DNA from: Piscinibacter defluvii
Lineage (GTDB): Bacteria; Pseudomonadota; Gammaproteobacteria; Burkholderiales; Burkholderiaceae_C
DNA length: 64,000 nt
NCBI RefSeq assembly: GCF_004011805.1
Contig: NZ_ML137196.1
Location: 799,401-863,400, forward strand
Reading direction: 5' to 3'
Positions 20,736 to 29,011 of this stretch are shown here, in pieces. Position 1 is the stretch's first letter. Each line of letters starts with the position of its first letter. Below the pieces are notes generated by a model. That model worked only from the letters and a program-made list of their open reading frames with translations. It made no database searches and had not been told where the DNA came from. A program made the position numbers and the translations under genes.

Positions 20736-21836
20736 TCACCACTCCGTCAGGGCGTCGGCCCACAGCTGCGCGAGGAGGCGATTGGGGCTCGACAGCGGAC
20801 GCTCCGCGGATTCGCAGCGGTAGCCGCCGAAGGGTGCCTCGCCATCGACCGCCTTGGCCAGCGCCGCGTCCCCCGCGGCGACCGTGTTGAAGCGGCCCGC
20901 ATGCCAGATCCTCGGGGTGCAGCGCGAGATGAAGTAGCTCGCCAGCGCATCGCCCAGCAGGCGCCCGGCGAGGTTGTCGACCGGAAAGTGCAGGCCCGCA
21001 ACGATGCGGTTCTCGGCGATGCGGAAGGCCACGCTGCGCAGGATGTCGCCCAGGTTGCTGCCGGCCGCATTCGGGATCAGCGCGGCCAGCACCGTGGCGA
21101 TGACCTGTCCCTCGCAGGCATGCCCGGCCGGGAAGCTCGCGTGCGGCGGCACCTCGACGAGCGGCTGGATGGCCGCCGAGAAGTCGCTCGGGCGCGGGCA
21201 AGCGAAGCTGTGTTTGAACCGCATCACCGTCGTGTTGGCGAATACGATCGCCGCGTTCACCAGGTCCATCGTGCGCCGGTGCCGGTGCGCGCGCAGATTG
21301 ACGACCGAGGCGTAGAACGCGATCGGCGGCGCGACCTGGGTCAGCACCTCGGCGGAACGCCCGTCACGGCCGCCGGCCTGCGCATCGACGTCGCCCAGCT
21401 GGGCGCGGAAGAGTCCGATCGGCGGCCGCGTGATGCGGACGATCTCGCCACCGTCCGCATCGTTCAGGATGGCAGGCGAACCGCCATCTGCGGGCGGCAC
21501 GAAGGACACCCGGGTCAGCAGTTCGAACTCCGCCAGCGCGGCCCTCGGCCCCGGGCCCCATTCCGCCAGGCGCGTCGCGTCCTCCGGTACGGGCAGGTCC
21601 GCGATGTGTGAGCCGATGTCGCCGGCACCGCCGAGCTCGGCCGGGCGGTGCTCGAGGAGGACGGCCTCGCGGGCCTCGTTCAGCGCGCTGGCCAGCAAGG
21701 GATTGCCGGGGAAGCCGGCGAAGCCGTAGTCTTCGAGCGCCACCGCGCCGGCCGGAGCCGAGGTGCGGTGGGCGTCGCCGTGCGCAGTGCGGTGCGCAAG
21801 CAGCGACATCAGTCCGGCGCTGGTCGATGTAGCCAT
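20736..21836 (-). CDS. Vanadium-dependent haloperoxidase / PAP2-superfamily protein
   Basis: 366-residue PAP2-fold protein. The acid-phosphatase/haloperoxidase core is seen in HASFPAGHACEGQVIATVLAAL and RIAENRIVAGLHFPVDNLAGRLLGD, which supply the conserved His, Arg, His and Asp. No membrane helices or clear signal peptide, so it fits the soluble vanadium haloperoxidase-like branch rather than membrane lipid phosphatases. Whether it oxidises halide or hydrolyses phosphate is open. It lies between subtilase and cyclase genes on one strand, with a GAGGAGG ribosome site. Confidence 0.82.
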   Translation of the reverse strand: MATSTSAGLMSLLAHRTAHGDAHRTSAPAGAVALEDYGFAGFPGNPLLASALNEAREAVLLEHRPAELGGAGDIGSHIADLPVPEDATRLAEWGPGPRAALAEFELLTRVSFVPPADGGSPAILNDADGGEIVRITRPPIGLFRAQLGDVDAQAGGRDGRSAEVLTQVAPPIAFYASVVNLRAHRHRRTMDLVNAAIVFANTTVMRFKHSFACPRPSDFSAAIQPLVEVPPHASFPAGHACEGQVIATVLAALIPNAAGSNLGDILRSVAFRIAENRIVAGLHFPVDNLAGRLLGDALASYFISRCTPRIWHAGRFNTVAAGDAALAKAVDGEAPFGGYRCESAERPLSSPNRLLAQLWADALTEW

Positions 21837-21872
21837 GGCAGTTCCTCCTCTGGAACGGGTTCTTGGGGGCGT

Positions 21873-23663
21873 TCAACCTTCGGGCAGGCCGGCGCTGCGC
21901 AATGCATCGGCATAACGCTGCACGTGGGCCGACGCCCGCCCCGCGTAGCGCTCGCGGAACACGGCGATCGAGTAGGCCGGGTCGACGCGCAGCAGTCCCC
22001 GCACCGACTCGCGCGCGCCGGCCTCGTCGCCGGACAGCGCCTGGGCGATCGCCAGCGAGCGGTAGGTCGGCAGATGCGTGCAGTTGGCGCGGATCGAGCG
22101 CCGGCCGAGCGCGATCGCCTCGTCGTACCGTCCGGCCGCCAGCATCGCCGTCGCCGCGAAGCTGTCGAAGAAGTAGCGCATCGGGTCCAGCGGAGACAGG
22201 CTCAAGGCCCGGCCCGCCGCCTCGGCGGCTTGCGCGCCCCGATCGCGGTAGACATGCAGCGCCGACAGGAACAGCCAGGCCAGGGCCTCGTTCGGGTTGG
22301 CCTCGATGGCCGCGCCATAGCGCCGCTCGGCGGTGTCGAGATCGCCGCGCAGGAAGGCCGCCGACAGCCCGTCGATGGCCAGCGCCAGGGCGTGGTCGGA
22401 TTGCCGCTCCAGCGCCCGCTCGGTCATCGTGCTCGCCTTCCCGGCCTGCGCCAGCGGCTCGTGGCTCCAGCCCTGCGCCACCTTCATCACGTGCCACTTG
22501 GCCATCCAGGCCAGCGGCTCCGGCGCATGCGGGTGCCGCTCGGCCAGTTGCTCCAGCAGTTCCCAGGCACGCTCGAAATCGTGCAGCGACAGCCGGTGCA
22601 TCAGCCCGACGGCGGCGAACAGCACCGTGTAGCTGCGCAAGGTGGGAAGCGGCTGCGAGCGGCTGCGCCGCATTTCATAGCGGAAGATCGCCGAGGCCAC
22701 ACCGTCGATCACCGGCCGGGTCGCCACGTGGTCGGGCAGCAGCAGCGCGGCGAACTCGAAACCGAGCGAGTCGGCCCAGACCACGTCCGCGTGCTGCGCG
22801 TCGGCGAGTTCGACCCGGAGCGTCACGCGGCCGCCGTTCACGACGGCCGACCCGGAGAGCACGTAGGTCGCGCCGACCCGCTCGTGCAACTCGGCGAGCG
22901 TGACATCGCGGCCGCGGAAGACCACGGTGCTCAGGCGCGAGACGACCCGCCAGTGCGGCGTGACGGACAGACCCTGGATGATGTCGTCGACGATCAGCTC
23001 GGCCACCGCCTGCGCCTCGTCGCCCGCTGCCAGCATGCGCAGCGGCAGCACCGCAATGCTGGCGCGGGCGTCCACCAGGCTGTCCGGCCAGTGCACGGCG
23101 GGCAGCCCGTCGACGGGCACGACGCGGTGCGCCCGCACGGTGCCGTGCAGGCCGCGCACCTCGCATTCGCCCAGGTCCTCGGTGTGCACGTCGATGCCGG
23201 GGATCAGCTCGTCACGCAGGTCCGGCGAGATGACGATCTCGCCCGGCCCGGCGATGCGCGACAGCCGCGCGGCCAGGTTGACGCCGCTGCCGTAGATGTC
23301 GAGTTCGTCGGCCACGACCTCGCAGGTGTGGGCCCCGATGCGCAGCCACATCTGGGCATCGCTGCCACGGCCTTCGTTGTAGCGGCCGATGCGGCGCTGC
23401 ATGTCCAGGGCCGCTGCGACCGCCGGTGGCGCATGGCGAAACTCCAGCAGCATCCCGTCTCCCAGGCTCTTGACCATCCGCGCGCCGTCGCCCGTCAGGA
23501 CCTCGGTGCGCACCTCGTTGACGAAGCGGCGCCACCGGTCGATGACACCCGCTTCGTCCCCGTCGATCAGCCGGACCGAATCCACCAGGTCGACCACGAC
23601 CACGGCGCGGCGCAGCCGATGGATTCCCGGTGCACCTTCCTCCCTCGCTCCGGCCGGATGCAT
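21873..23663 (-). CDS. Class III adenylate/guanylate cyclase with TolB-like and TPR regions
   Basis: 596-residue soluble signalling protein. The N-terminal class III cyclase domain (about 15-185) has both metal aspartates (VVVVDLVDSVRL and KSLGDGMLLEF) and the Asn/Arg pair in GSGVNLAARLSRIAGPGEIVIS, so it looks catalytically competent. A TolB-like segment follows (SIAVLPLRML ... TYVLSGSAVV), then TPR-like helices to the C terminus (LERQSDHALALAIDGLSAAF). No membrane helix. Divergent from a Crp-family gene across a 93-base region with an inverted repeat. Nucleotide specificity unknown. Confidence 0.87.
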   Translation of the reverse strand: MHPAGAREEGAPGIHRLRRAVVVVDLVDSVRLIDGDEAGVIDRWRRFVNEVRTEVLTGDGARMVKSLGDGMLLEFRHAPPAVAAALDMQRRIGRYNEGRGSDAQMWLRIGAHTCEVVADELDIYGSGVNLAARLSRIAGPGEIVISPDLRDELIPGIDVHTEDLGECEVRGLHGTVRAHRVVPVDGLPAVHWPDSLVDARASIAVLPLRMLAAGDEAQAVAELIVDDIIQGLSVTPHWRVVSRLSTVVFRGRDVTLAELHERVGATYVLSGSAVVNGGRVTLRVELADAQHADVVWADSLGFEFAALLLPDHVATRPVIDGVASAIFRYEMRRSRSQPLPTLRSYTVLFAAVGLMHRLSLHDFERAWELLEQLAERHPHAPEPLAWMAKWHVMKVAQGWSHEPLAQAGKASTMTERALERQSDHALALAIDGLSAAFLRGDLDTAERRYGAAIEANPNEALAWLFLSALHVYRDRGAQAAEAAGRALSLSPLDPMRYFFDSFAATAMLAAGRYDEAIALGRRSIRANCTHLPTYRSLAIAQALSGDEAGARESVRGLLRVDPAYSIAVFRERYAGRASAHVQRYADALRSAGLPEG

Positions 23664-23675
23664 GGTGGACTGCCT

Positions 23676-23699
23676 AGAATCTGGTTACATCCTGATTCT
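23676..23699. promoter_or_regulatory. Inverted repeat AGAATC-N12-GATTCT in the cyclase-Crp divergent region
   Basis: AGAATC (23676-23681) and GATTCT (23694-23699) are perfect inverted half-sites whose starts are 18 bases apart. They lie 13 bases from the cyclase ATG and 58 bases from the Crp-family GTG. Spacing suits a dimeric helix-turn-helix protein such as the adjacent Crp-type regulator. The half-site is not the canonical TGTGA. Confidence 0.5.
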
Positions 23700-23756
23700 G
23701 GTGGATGCCGATGGGGCTCCACAAGGGCCAGGTGAGGGACAGGGGGAGGTCTGTTC

Positions 23757-24404
23757 GTGGTCGTCGATCGCTCAGCCTCCGCCGGCGAGGACCCTTGTTC
23801 GGCCCTGCCCGCGAGCCTGCGCCAGCTGGCCCGGCATGGCGCACTGACGCATTTCCGGCGCGGCGAGCACCTGATCGAGGAGGGCACCCGCGGGGACACC
23901 CTCTACATCGTCGTCAGCGGCCGGGTGCGCGCGTTCTGCGGCAGCGAGCGCGGTCGCGAGATCACGCTGGGCACCTACGGGCCCGGCGAGTACGTCGGCG
24001 AGATGAGCCTAGACGGCGGCCCGCGTTCGGCCAGCGTCGAGGCGCTCGAGCCCACGCTGTGCGCGATGGTCACGCGCGTGACGCTCAAGCGGCACATCGC
24101 CGCGGATCCGGAGTTCGCCTTCGAACTGCTGGCCAAGGTGATCGGCCGCGCACGTGCCGCCACGCTGAGCGCCAAGCAGCTCGCGCTGAACGACGCCTAC
24201 GGCCGACTGAAGGGCCAGCTCGAGTCGATGGCCGCGCCGGACGGCCGCATCGCGCAGCGGCTGACGCACCGCAGCCTCGGCAACCTGGTCGGCGCCTCGC
24301 CGAGCATGGTTACCCGGCTGATGAAGGACCTCGAGTTGGGCGGCTACCTGAGCGCCGGCAAGGACGGCCTGGTGCTGCTGCGGCCGCTGCCCAGCCGATG
24401 GTGA
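23757..24404 (+). CDS. Crp/Fnr-family transcriptional regulator
   Basis: 215-residue regulator with an N-terminal cyclic-nucleotide-binding fold (about 20-125; FRRGEHLIEEGTRGDTLYIVVSGRVRAF and GEYVGEMSLDGGPRSASVEAL, where GEMSLDGGPRSAS resembles the phosphate-binding cassette). A long dimer helix and a C-terminal winged helix (SLGNLVGASPSMVTRLMKDLELGGYLS) follow. No Fnr-type Cys cluster. GTG at 23757 is chosen, preceded by GGGGAGG. It ends directly against the convergent M48 gene. Pairing with a divergent cyclase suggests a local cyclic-nucleotide circuit. Confidence 0.88.
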   Translation: MVVDRSASAGEDPCSALPASLRQLARHGALTHFRRGEHLIEEGTRGDTLYIVVSGRVRAFCGSERGREITLGTYGPGEYVGEMSLDGGPRSASVEALEPTLCAMVTRVTLKRHIAADPEFAFELLAKVIGRARAATLSAKQLALNDAYGRLKGQLESMAAPDGRIAQRLTHRSLGNLVGASPSMVTRLMKDLELGGYLSAGKDGLVLLRPLPSRW

Positions 24405-25331
24405 TCAGCCCCGGCCCGAGATCGCGTTCACCGCCGGCGGCGAATACCGCCGCGCCGGCTTCTCCGCCCGCGCATACAGCGGCTCCACCTTGGGCAGGTT
24501 GTCCTCGATGTCGCGGATGCGCGTCGGGCCCGAGGGGTGGGTGCTCATGAACTGCGGCGGGGCGCCCTTGCTGGCCTCGGCCATCTTCTGCCACAGCGTG
24601 ACGCCGGCGTGCGGGTTGTAGCCGGCGCGCGCGGCGAGCTCGATGCCGATCAGGTCGGCCTCGGACTCGTCCTCGCGGCTGAACTTCAGCGTCAGCAGCT
24701 GGCCGCCCATGTTCAGCAGCGCGTCGCCGGTGTTGCCCAGGCCGAGCAGCGAGGAGACCAGGCCCACGCCGATGCGGGTGGCGGCGGTCTTGCCCATGCG
24801 CTCGCGTGCATGCTCGCGCAGCGCGTGGGCCGCCTCGTGGCCCATGATCATCGCCACCTCGTCGTCGTCGAGCTGCAGCTGCTGCAGGATGCCGTGGTAG
24901 AAGGCGATCTTGCCGCCCGGCATGCAGAAGGCGTTCAACTCCTTGCTGCCGATCAGGTTGACCTCCCACTTCCAGCTGCGCGCCCGCTCGTTCCACTCGT
25001 AGGTGTGCGGGATGATGCGCTGCGCGATCGCGCGCAGGCGCACCAGCTGCGGATGGTCGTCGCCGGCCAGCGCGCGCTTGGACGAGGCCTGCTGGCGCAT
25101 CTGCTGGTACTGCGCCGCGGCGGCCTGCTCGATCTGGTCGGCCGAGACCAGCTTCGAGAAGCTCGAGCGCGGGCCCACGTCGACGCCCTCGCGCGCCAGC
25201 GCGGGCAAGGCAGCCACGGCCAGCAGCCCGCCGGTGAACAGGCGCCGCCCGTGCAGCGCGCAGCGGCAGCCGCGCGCGTGCACCAGTGCGGGCAGGGGCA
25301 CGTCGGCATCGGTGCGGAAGGTCGGCGTCAT
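24405..25331 (-). CDS. M48-family metalloprotease
   Basis: 308-residue zinc protease of the M48B (LoiP/YggG-like) type. Zinc motif His165-Glu166-x-x-His169 in MGHEAAHALREHA, with third ligand Glu224 in REDESEADLIG. The hydrophobic stretch LFTGGLLAVAALPALA near residues 31-46 may act as a signal or anchor after an unusually Cys/Arg-rich N terminus. Likely an envelope quality-control protease. TAGAAT lies 9 bases before the ATG. Confidence 0.87.
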   Translation of the reverse strand: MTPTFRTDADVPLPALVHARGCRCALHGRRLFTGGLLAVAALPALAREGVDVGPRSSFSKLVSADQIEQAAAAQYQQMRQQASSKRALAGDDHPQLVRLRAIAQRIIPHTYEWNERARSWKWEVNLIGSKELNAFCMPGGKIAFYHGILQQLQLDDDEVAMIMGHEAAHALREHARERMGKTAATRIGVGLVSSLLGLGNTGDALLNMGGQLLTLKFSREDESEADLIGIELAARAGYNPHAGVTLWQKMAEASKGAPPQFMSTHPSGPTRIRDIEDNLPKVEPLYARAEKPARRYSPPAVNAISGRG

Positions 25332-25340
25332 GGCAGGTCC

Positions 25341-25346
25341 ATTCTA
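25341..25346 (-). promoter_or_regulatory. -10-like box TAGAAT before the M48 protease gene
   Basis: TAGAAT on the minus strand lies 9 bases before the ATG in the short gap after the ampG-like stop (25355). It may give the protease its own near-leaderless transcript. No clear -35. Confidence 0.4.
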
Positions 25347-25354
25347 GGCAGCGT

Positions 25355-26950
25355 TCAATCGTCGGTCGCGCCCGCGGTCTTCGGGTCGACCTCCAGCGCG
25401 CGCACCGGCCGGCGCAGCCACCACAGCATCGCCAACGCCGGCAGCGCCGCCACGGTGGACACGACGAAGAACGCCGGCCAGCCGATCGCCTCGGCCAGCA
25501 CGCCGGCCAGCGGACCGACCCACACCCGCCCGACCGACGCGAAGGCCGACAGCAGCGCGAACTGCGTGGCCGTGAAGCGCTGGTTGCACAGGCTCATCAG
25601 GAAGGCGACGAAGGCCGCCGTGCCCATGCCGCCGGAGAGGTTCTCGGCCGCGATCACCAGCAGCAGCCCGCCATCCACCGGCGTGGGCTGCGCGAGCTGC
25701 ACGAAGCCCCAGTCGAAGGCCGGGATCGTCAGCCCCGCCAGCTGGCCCTTGCCGGCCACGGCAAGCCACCAGAAGCCGAGGTTGCTGGCCATCTGCAGCA
25801 CGCCGAACAGCAGCAGCGCGAGCCACAGGCCCAGGCGCAGCATCAGCAGCCCGCCGACCAGGGCGCCGGCGATCGTCAGCCACAGCCCGAGCACCTTGTT
25901 GACCACGCCCACCTCGGCCGGCCCGAAGGCCATGCTCTTGAGCAGGAAGGGCGTCATCAGCGAGCCGGCGAAGGCGTCGCCGAGCTTGTAGAACACGATG
26001 AAGGCCAGGAAGGCCGCCGCGCCCGGCTGCGCGAAGTAACTCGCCAGCCCCGACAGCAGGGTCTCGAAGCGCGCCCGGCGCGCCGCCCAGGCGGCCAGCG
26101 GCAGCGTGACCGCGATGCCGGCCAGCAGCGCCGCCAGGTCGGCCCACTTGGCCGCCAGCGCGCCGGCCCCCGGCCCGGCGATCAGGCCACGCAGCAGCGG
26201 CGCGAGCGCGCGGTCGGTGACGAGGTAACCCGCCGCCACCGCGGCCAGCACCGCGGCGAAGCCGAGCAGGTCGTGCCGCGCCACGGTCTGCGGCCGGGCC
26301 GCGGCCGCCAGGCGCGGCAGCAGCAAGGCCGAGACCAGCGCTGCGCCGACCATCAGTGCGGCCATCAGGCGGTACACCGCCGGCCAGCTCCAGGCGCCGC
26401 CGTGCGCCGCGTTGGCCGGGTCGGTCCAGATCAGCGCCACGCCGCCCGAGAGGATCATCGCCAGGCGGTAGCCCAGCACGTTCAGCGAGGAGCCGAGGCC
26501 GCGTTCGCCGGCGCTCAGCAGATCGGTGCGGTAGGCGTCGATCACCACGTCCTGCGAGGCCGAGACGAAGGCCACCGCCACGGCCAGCAGCGCGAAGGCG
26601 CGTGTCGCGCCGGTCGGCGAGGTGCCGGCCAGCAGCAGCAGCAGCCCGGCCAGGGCGAGCTGGGTCAGCACCAGCCAGCCGCGCCGCCGCCCGAGCAGCG
26701 GCAGCTCGAAGCGGTCCATCAGCGGCGCCCACAGGAACTTGAAGGTGTAGGGGATGCCGACCAGGCTCAGGAAGCCGATGGTCGCGACGTCCAGCCCCTC
26801 CATGCTGAGCCAGGCCTGCATGGCCTGGCCGGTGAGCGCGAGCGGCAGGCCGCTGGCAAAGCCCAGCAGCGTGACGGCGGCCAGGCGGTGCGCGGCGGCG
26901 GCGCGCTGCGCAACGGTCGGGGCGGGCGCGGCGGCACGGCTCGTGGGCAT
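25355..26950 (-). CDS. ampG: AmpG-like MFS muropeptide permease
   Basis: 531-residue major facilitator with about 12-14 hydrophobic helices. The N-terminal LLGFASGLPLALTGQAMQAWLSMEGLDVATIGFLSLVGIPYTFKFLWAPLMDR pattern and the GRRRGWL loop are typical of AmpG, which imports anhydro-muropeptides for wall recycling and affects beta-lactamase induction. The symbol is by family resemblance; no ampC or ampR is nearby. TAGAAT lies 6 bases before the ATG, with no Shine-Dalgarno. Confidence 0.85.
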   Translation of the reverse strand: MPTSRAAAPAPTVAQRAAAAHRLAAVTLLGFASGLPLALTGQAMQAWLSMEGLDVATIGFLSLVGIPYTFKFLWAPLMDRFELPLLGRRRGWLVLTQLALAGLLLLLAGTSPTGATRAFALLAVAVAFVSASQDVVIDAYRTDLLSAGERGLGSSLNVLGYRLAMILSGGVALIWTDPANAAHGGAWSWPAVYRLMAALMVGAALVSALLLPRLAAAARPQTVARHDLLGFAAVLAAVAAGYLVTDRALAPLLRGLIAGPGAGALAAKWADLAALLAGIAVTLPLAAWAARRARFETLLSGLASYFAQPGAAAFLAFIVFYKLGDAFAGSLMTPFLLKSMAFGPAEVGVVNKVLGLWLTIAGALVGGLLMLRLGLWLALLLFGVLQMASNLGFWWLAVAGKGQLAGLTIPAFDWGFVQLAQPTPVDGGLLLVIAAENLSGGMGTAAFVAFLMSLCNQRFTATQFALLSAFASVGRVWVGPLAGVLAEAIGWPAFFVVSTVAALPALAMLWWLRRPVRALEVDPKTAGATDD

Positions 26951-26956
26951 CGACCC

Positions 26957-26962
26957 ATTCTA
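26957..26962 (-). promoter_or_regulatory. -10-like box TAGAAT before the ampG-like gene
   Basis: TAGAAT on the minus strand ends 6 bases before the ATG, an ideal distance for transcription to start at the initiation codon. It lies in the 28-base gap after the anti-sigma gene. No recognisable -35. Confidence 0.5.
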
Positions 26963-26978
26963 GAAAGCCCGCCGCGGG

Positions 26979-27815
26979 CTACCGGGCCGGGGTTGTGTCC
27001 TCCGGCATCTGGCGCTCGATCGCCTCGGCCAGCGCGAGCAGGCGCTCGCGCGGCAGCGCGCCGACGATCGCGTAGCCGCAGGCCGGCCGCGCGCCGCGTG
27101 CGCCTTCGACCCAGTAGAACATGCCCAGCTCGCCGCGCTGTTCGTAGCGGAAGGCGGCCGGCGTGTCGTCCTCGGGCTTGCGCAGGTAGACGGTCACGCG
27201 CTGCGGCTGCAGGCCCTCGGCCACCGGGCCGACGGCCTGGTACATCAGCTGCGCGCTGGGGCCGGCGGCGTCGGGCAGCAGGCGACCGCCGACCAGCTCG
27301 AAGCCCTGCGCGCGCAGGTCGAACAGCTTGACCGGGCGGTCGAGCCGGCGCGTCAGCCAGCGCGCCAGGTGCTCCTCCTGCGCCTTGACCTCGACCGGGT
27401 GGCGCACCTCCGGCACGTAGACGCTGTGCGCCACGGCGGCGCGCTGCACCCAGCCCTGTGCGGCCGGCACGGCGGCCAGGCGCCCGGCCTGCTGGCGCTG
27501 CAGCTGCCAGGTGAGCGCCGAGCCGACCAGCCCGCCGCCCACCAGCAGCGCCACCGCGGCCGCCCAGCGCAGCCACGGCGCACCGGCCGGCGTGCGCCGC
27601 CAGACACGCTGCTCCAGCCGCGCCGGCACCGGCTCGGCCAGCACGGGCTCGAGCCGGGCGCGCAGCGCCTGCGCATCCGCCGCCCACAGGCGCACGCGCG
27701 CCGCGTCCTCGGGGTGCTCGCGCAGCCAGGCCTCCACCTGGGCACGCTGCGCCTCGTCCAGCTCGCCGTCCAGCCAGGCGCTCAGCAGGTCGTCGTCGAT
27801 GGGTTTCTGGTTCAT
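26979..27815 (-). CDS. Transmembrane anti-sigma factor
   Basis: 278-residue single-pass membrane protein. The N-terminal cytoplasmic part (DDDLLSAWLDGELDEAQRAQVEAWLREHPEDAARV) resembles RsgI/RseA-like anti-sigma domains but lacks an evident zinc-binding HxxxCxxC motif. One membrane helix (LRWAAAVALLVGGGLVGSALTW, about 88-110) precedes a periplasmic domain of about 160 residues. ATG at 27815 lies 2 bases after the sigma-factor stop, so the pair is an operon. Expected to hold the sigma factor inactive until a signal arrives. Confidence 0.87.
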   Translation of the reverse strand: MNQKPIDDDLLSAWLDGELDEAQRAQVEAWLREHPEDAARVRLWAADAQALRARLEPVLAEPVPARLEQRVWRRTPAGAPWLRWAAAVALLVGGGLVGSALTWQLQRQQAGRLAAVPAAQGWVQRAAVAHSVYVPEVRHPVEVKAQEEHLARWLTRRLDRPVKLFDLRAQGFELVGGRLLPDAAGPSAQLMYQAVGPVAEGLQPQRVTVYLRKPEDDTPAAFRYEQRGELGMFYWVEGARGARPACGYAIVGALPRERLLALAEAIERQMPEDTTPAR

Positions 27816-27817
27816 GG

Positions 27818-28354
27818 TCAGATCACCCGCCGCAGCCCACGCGCGCCCGGCGCGGCCCGGCCATCCAGCAGTTCGCGCAACGCGGCACGGGCGCGCGAGA
27901 TGCGCGACATCACCGTGCCCACCGGGATCTGCAGCACCTCGGCGCACTCGGCGTAGCTGAACTGCTCGAGCGTCACCAGCAGCAGCGGCTCGCGCTGCTC
28001 GGGCGAGAGCTGCGCCAGCGCGGCCAGCAGGTCCAGCCGCAGGCCGACGTCGTGGCCGGGCGCGGCCAGGGCGTCGAGCGCGCCATGCGCCTCCTGCGGG
28101 TCGACCACGCTCATGCGGCGCTCGCGCCGGCGTTCGTCCATGAAGGCGTTGTGCGCGATCGAGAGCGTCCACACCAGGATGTCGCGCCGCTGGTCGAACT
28201 GGTGCCAGTGCGCCAGCGCGCGTTCCAGCGCGGTCTGCACCAGGTCGTCGGCCGTGCCGGCGTCGAAGGCGAGCGAACGCGCGTACCGCCGCAGGCGCGG
28301 GATGGTGCCCAGCAGCTGCTGGCGGAAGGCGTCGGGGGCGTCCAGGTGCGGCAT
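27818..28354 (-). CDS. ECF-type RNA polymerase sigma factor
   Basis: 178-residue sigma-70 family protein of ECF size. Region 2 spans RRYARSLAFDAGTADDLVQTALERALAHWHQFDQRRDILVWTLSIAHNAFMD; region 4 is LAQLSPEQREPLLLVTLEQFSYAECAEVLQIPVGTVMSRISRARAALRELL. ATG at 28354 is preferred to a longer in-frame start because it gives a normal length. Followed immediately by its membrane anti-sigma factor. Target promoters unknown. Confidence 0.92.
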   Translation of the reverse strand: MPHLDAPDAFRQQLLGTIPRLRRYARSLAFDAGTADDLVQTALERALAHWHQFDQRRDILVWTLSIAHNAFMDERRRERRMSVVDPQEAHGALDALAAPGHDVGLRLDLLAALAQLSPEQREPLLLVTLEQFSYAECAEVLQIPVGTVMSRISRARAALRELLDGRAAPGARGLRRVI

Positions 28355-28421
28355 GTTCCCGCTTACGGCCGGTGTCGCGCGATTATTCCCCGCACCTCCC
28401 GGCCGGGCGCGGGCCTTGCCG

Positions 28422-28427
28422 GACAAT
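28422..28427 (+). promoter_or_regulatory. -10-like box GACAAT before the flavin reductase gene
   Basis: GACAAT ends 7 bases before the ATG at 28435, with no Shine-Dalgarno. The box itself overlaps an alternative in-frame ATG at 28426. Leaderless arrangement. Confidence 0.4.
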
Positions 28428-28434
28428 GTCGCGC

Positions 28435-28962
28435 ATGTCGACCCCGCCCGCCCCCGCGGCCGCCCGCGCACCGAGTTTTTCGCCGGCCGAGTTCCGCGCC
28501 GCGCTGGGCATGTTCGCCACCGGCGTGACGGTGGTCACGGCGCGCGCCGGCGACGGCCGCCTGGTCGGGCTGACCGCCAACTCGTTCAATTCGGTCTCGC
28601 TCGAACCGCCGCTGGTGCTGTGGAGCCTGGCCCGGCGCGCCGGCACGCTCCCGGCCTTCCGTGCCGGCTCGCATTACGCGATCAACATCCTCGGCGCCGA
28701 CCAGCGCGCGCTGGCCGAGCGCTTCGCCGGCCCGGCCGCACATCGCTTCAGCGGCGTGGCCTGGCACCCGGGCACCGCCGGCGCGCCGGTGCTGGACGGC
28801 TGCGTCGCGGTGTTCGAGTGCTTCAACCGCAGCCGCTACGACGAGGGCGACCACGTGATCTTCGTCGGCGAGGTCGAGCGCTGCAGCCACGTGGCCGGCG
28901 CAGCCCCGCTGCTCTACCACGGCGGGCGCTACTACACGGAGCTGCCGCTCGGCCCGGCTTGA
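28435..28962 (+). CDS. Flavin reductase-like FMN-binding protein
   Basis: 175-residue flavin reductase-domain protein (HpaC/DIM6-NTAB type) that reduces FMN or FAD with NAD(P)H, usually for a two-component monooxygenase. The motifs FRAALGMFATGVTVVTA, GLTANSFNSVSLEPPLVLWSL and the C-terminal YHGGRYYTELP are typical. An in-frame ATG at 28426 is an alternative start. No monooxygenase partner is adjacent, so its role is open. Confidence 0.87.
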   Translation: MSTPPAPAAARAPSFSPAEFRAALGMFATGVTVVTARAGDGRLVGLTANSFNSVSLEPPLVLWSLARRAGTLPAFRAGSHYAINILGADQRALAERFAGPAAHRFSGVAWHPGTAGAPVLDGCVAVFECFNRSRYDEGDHVIFVGEVERCSHVAGAAPLLYHGGRYYTELPLGPA

Positions 28963-29011
28963 TATCCGGCCGGGTGGCCGCAAACTCCCCCGGGTATTCA
29001 GGAGAAGCCCC

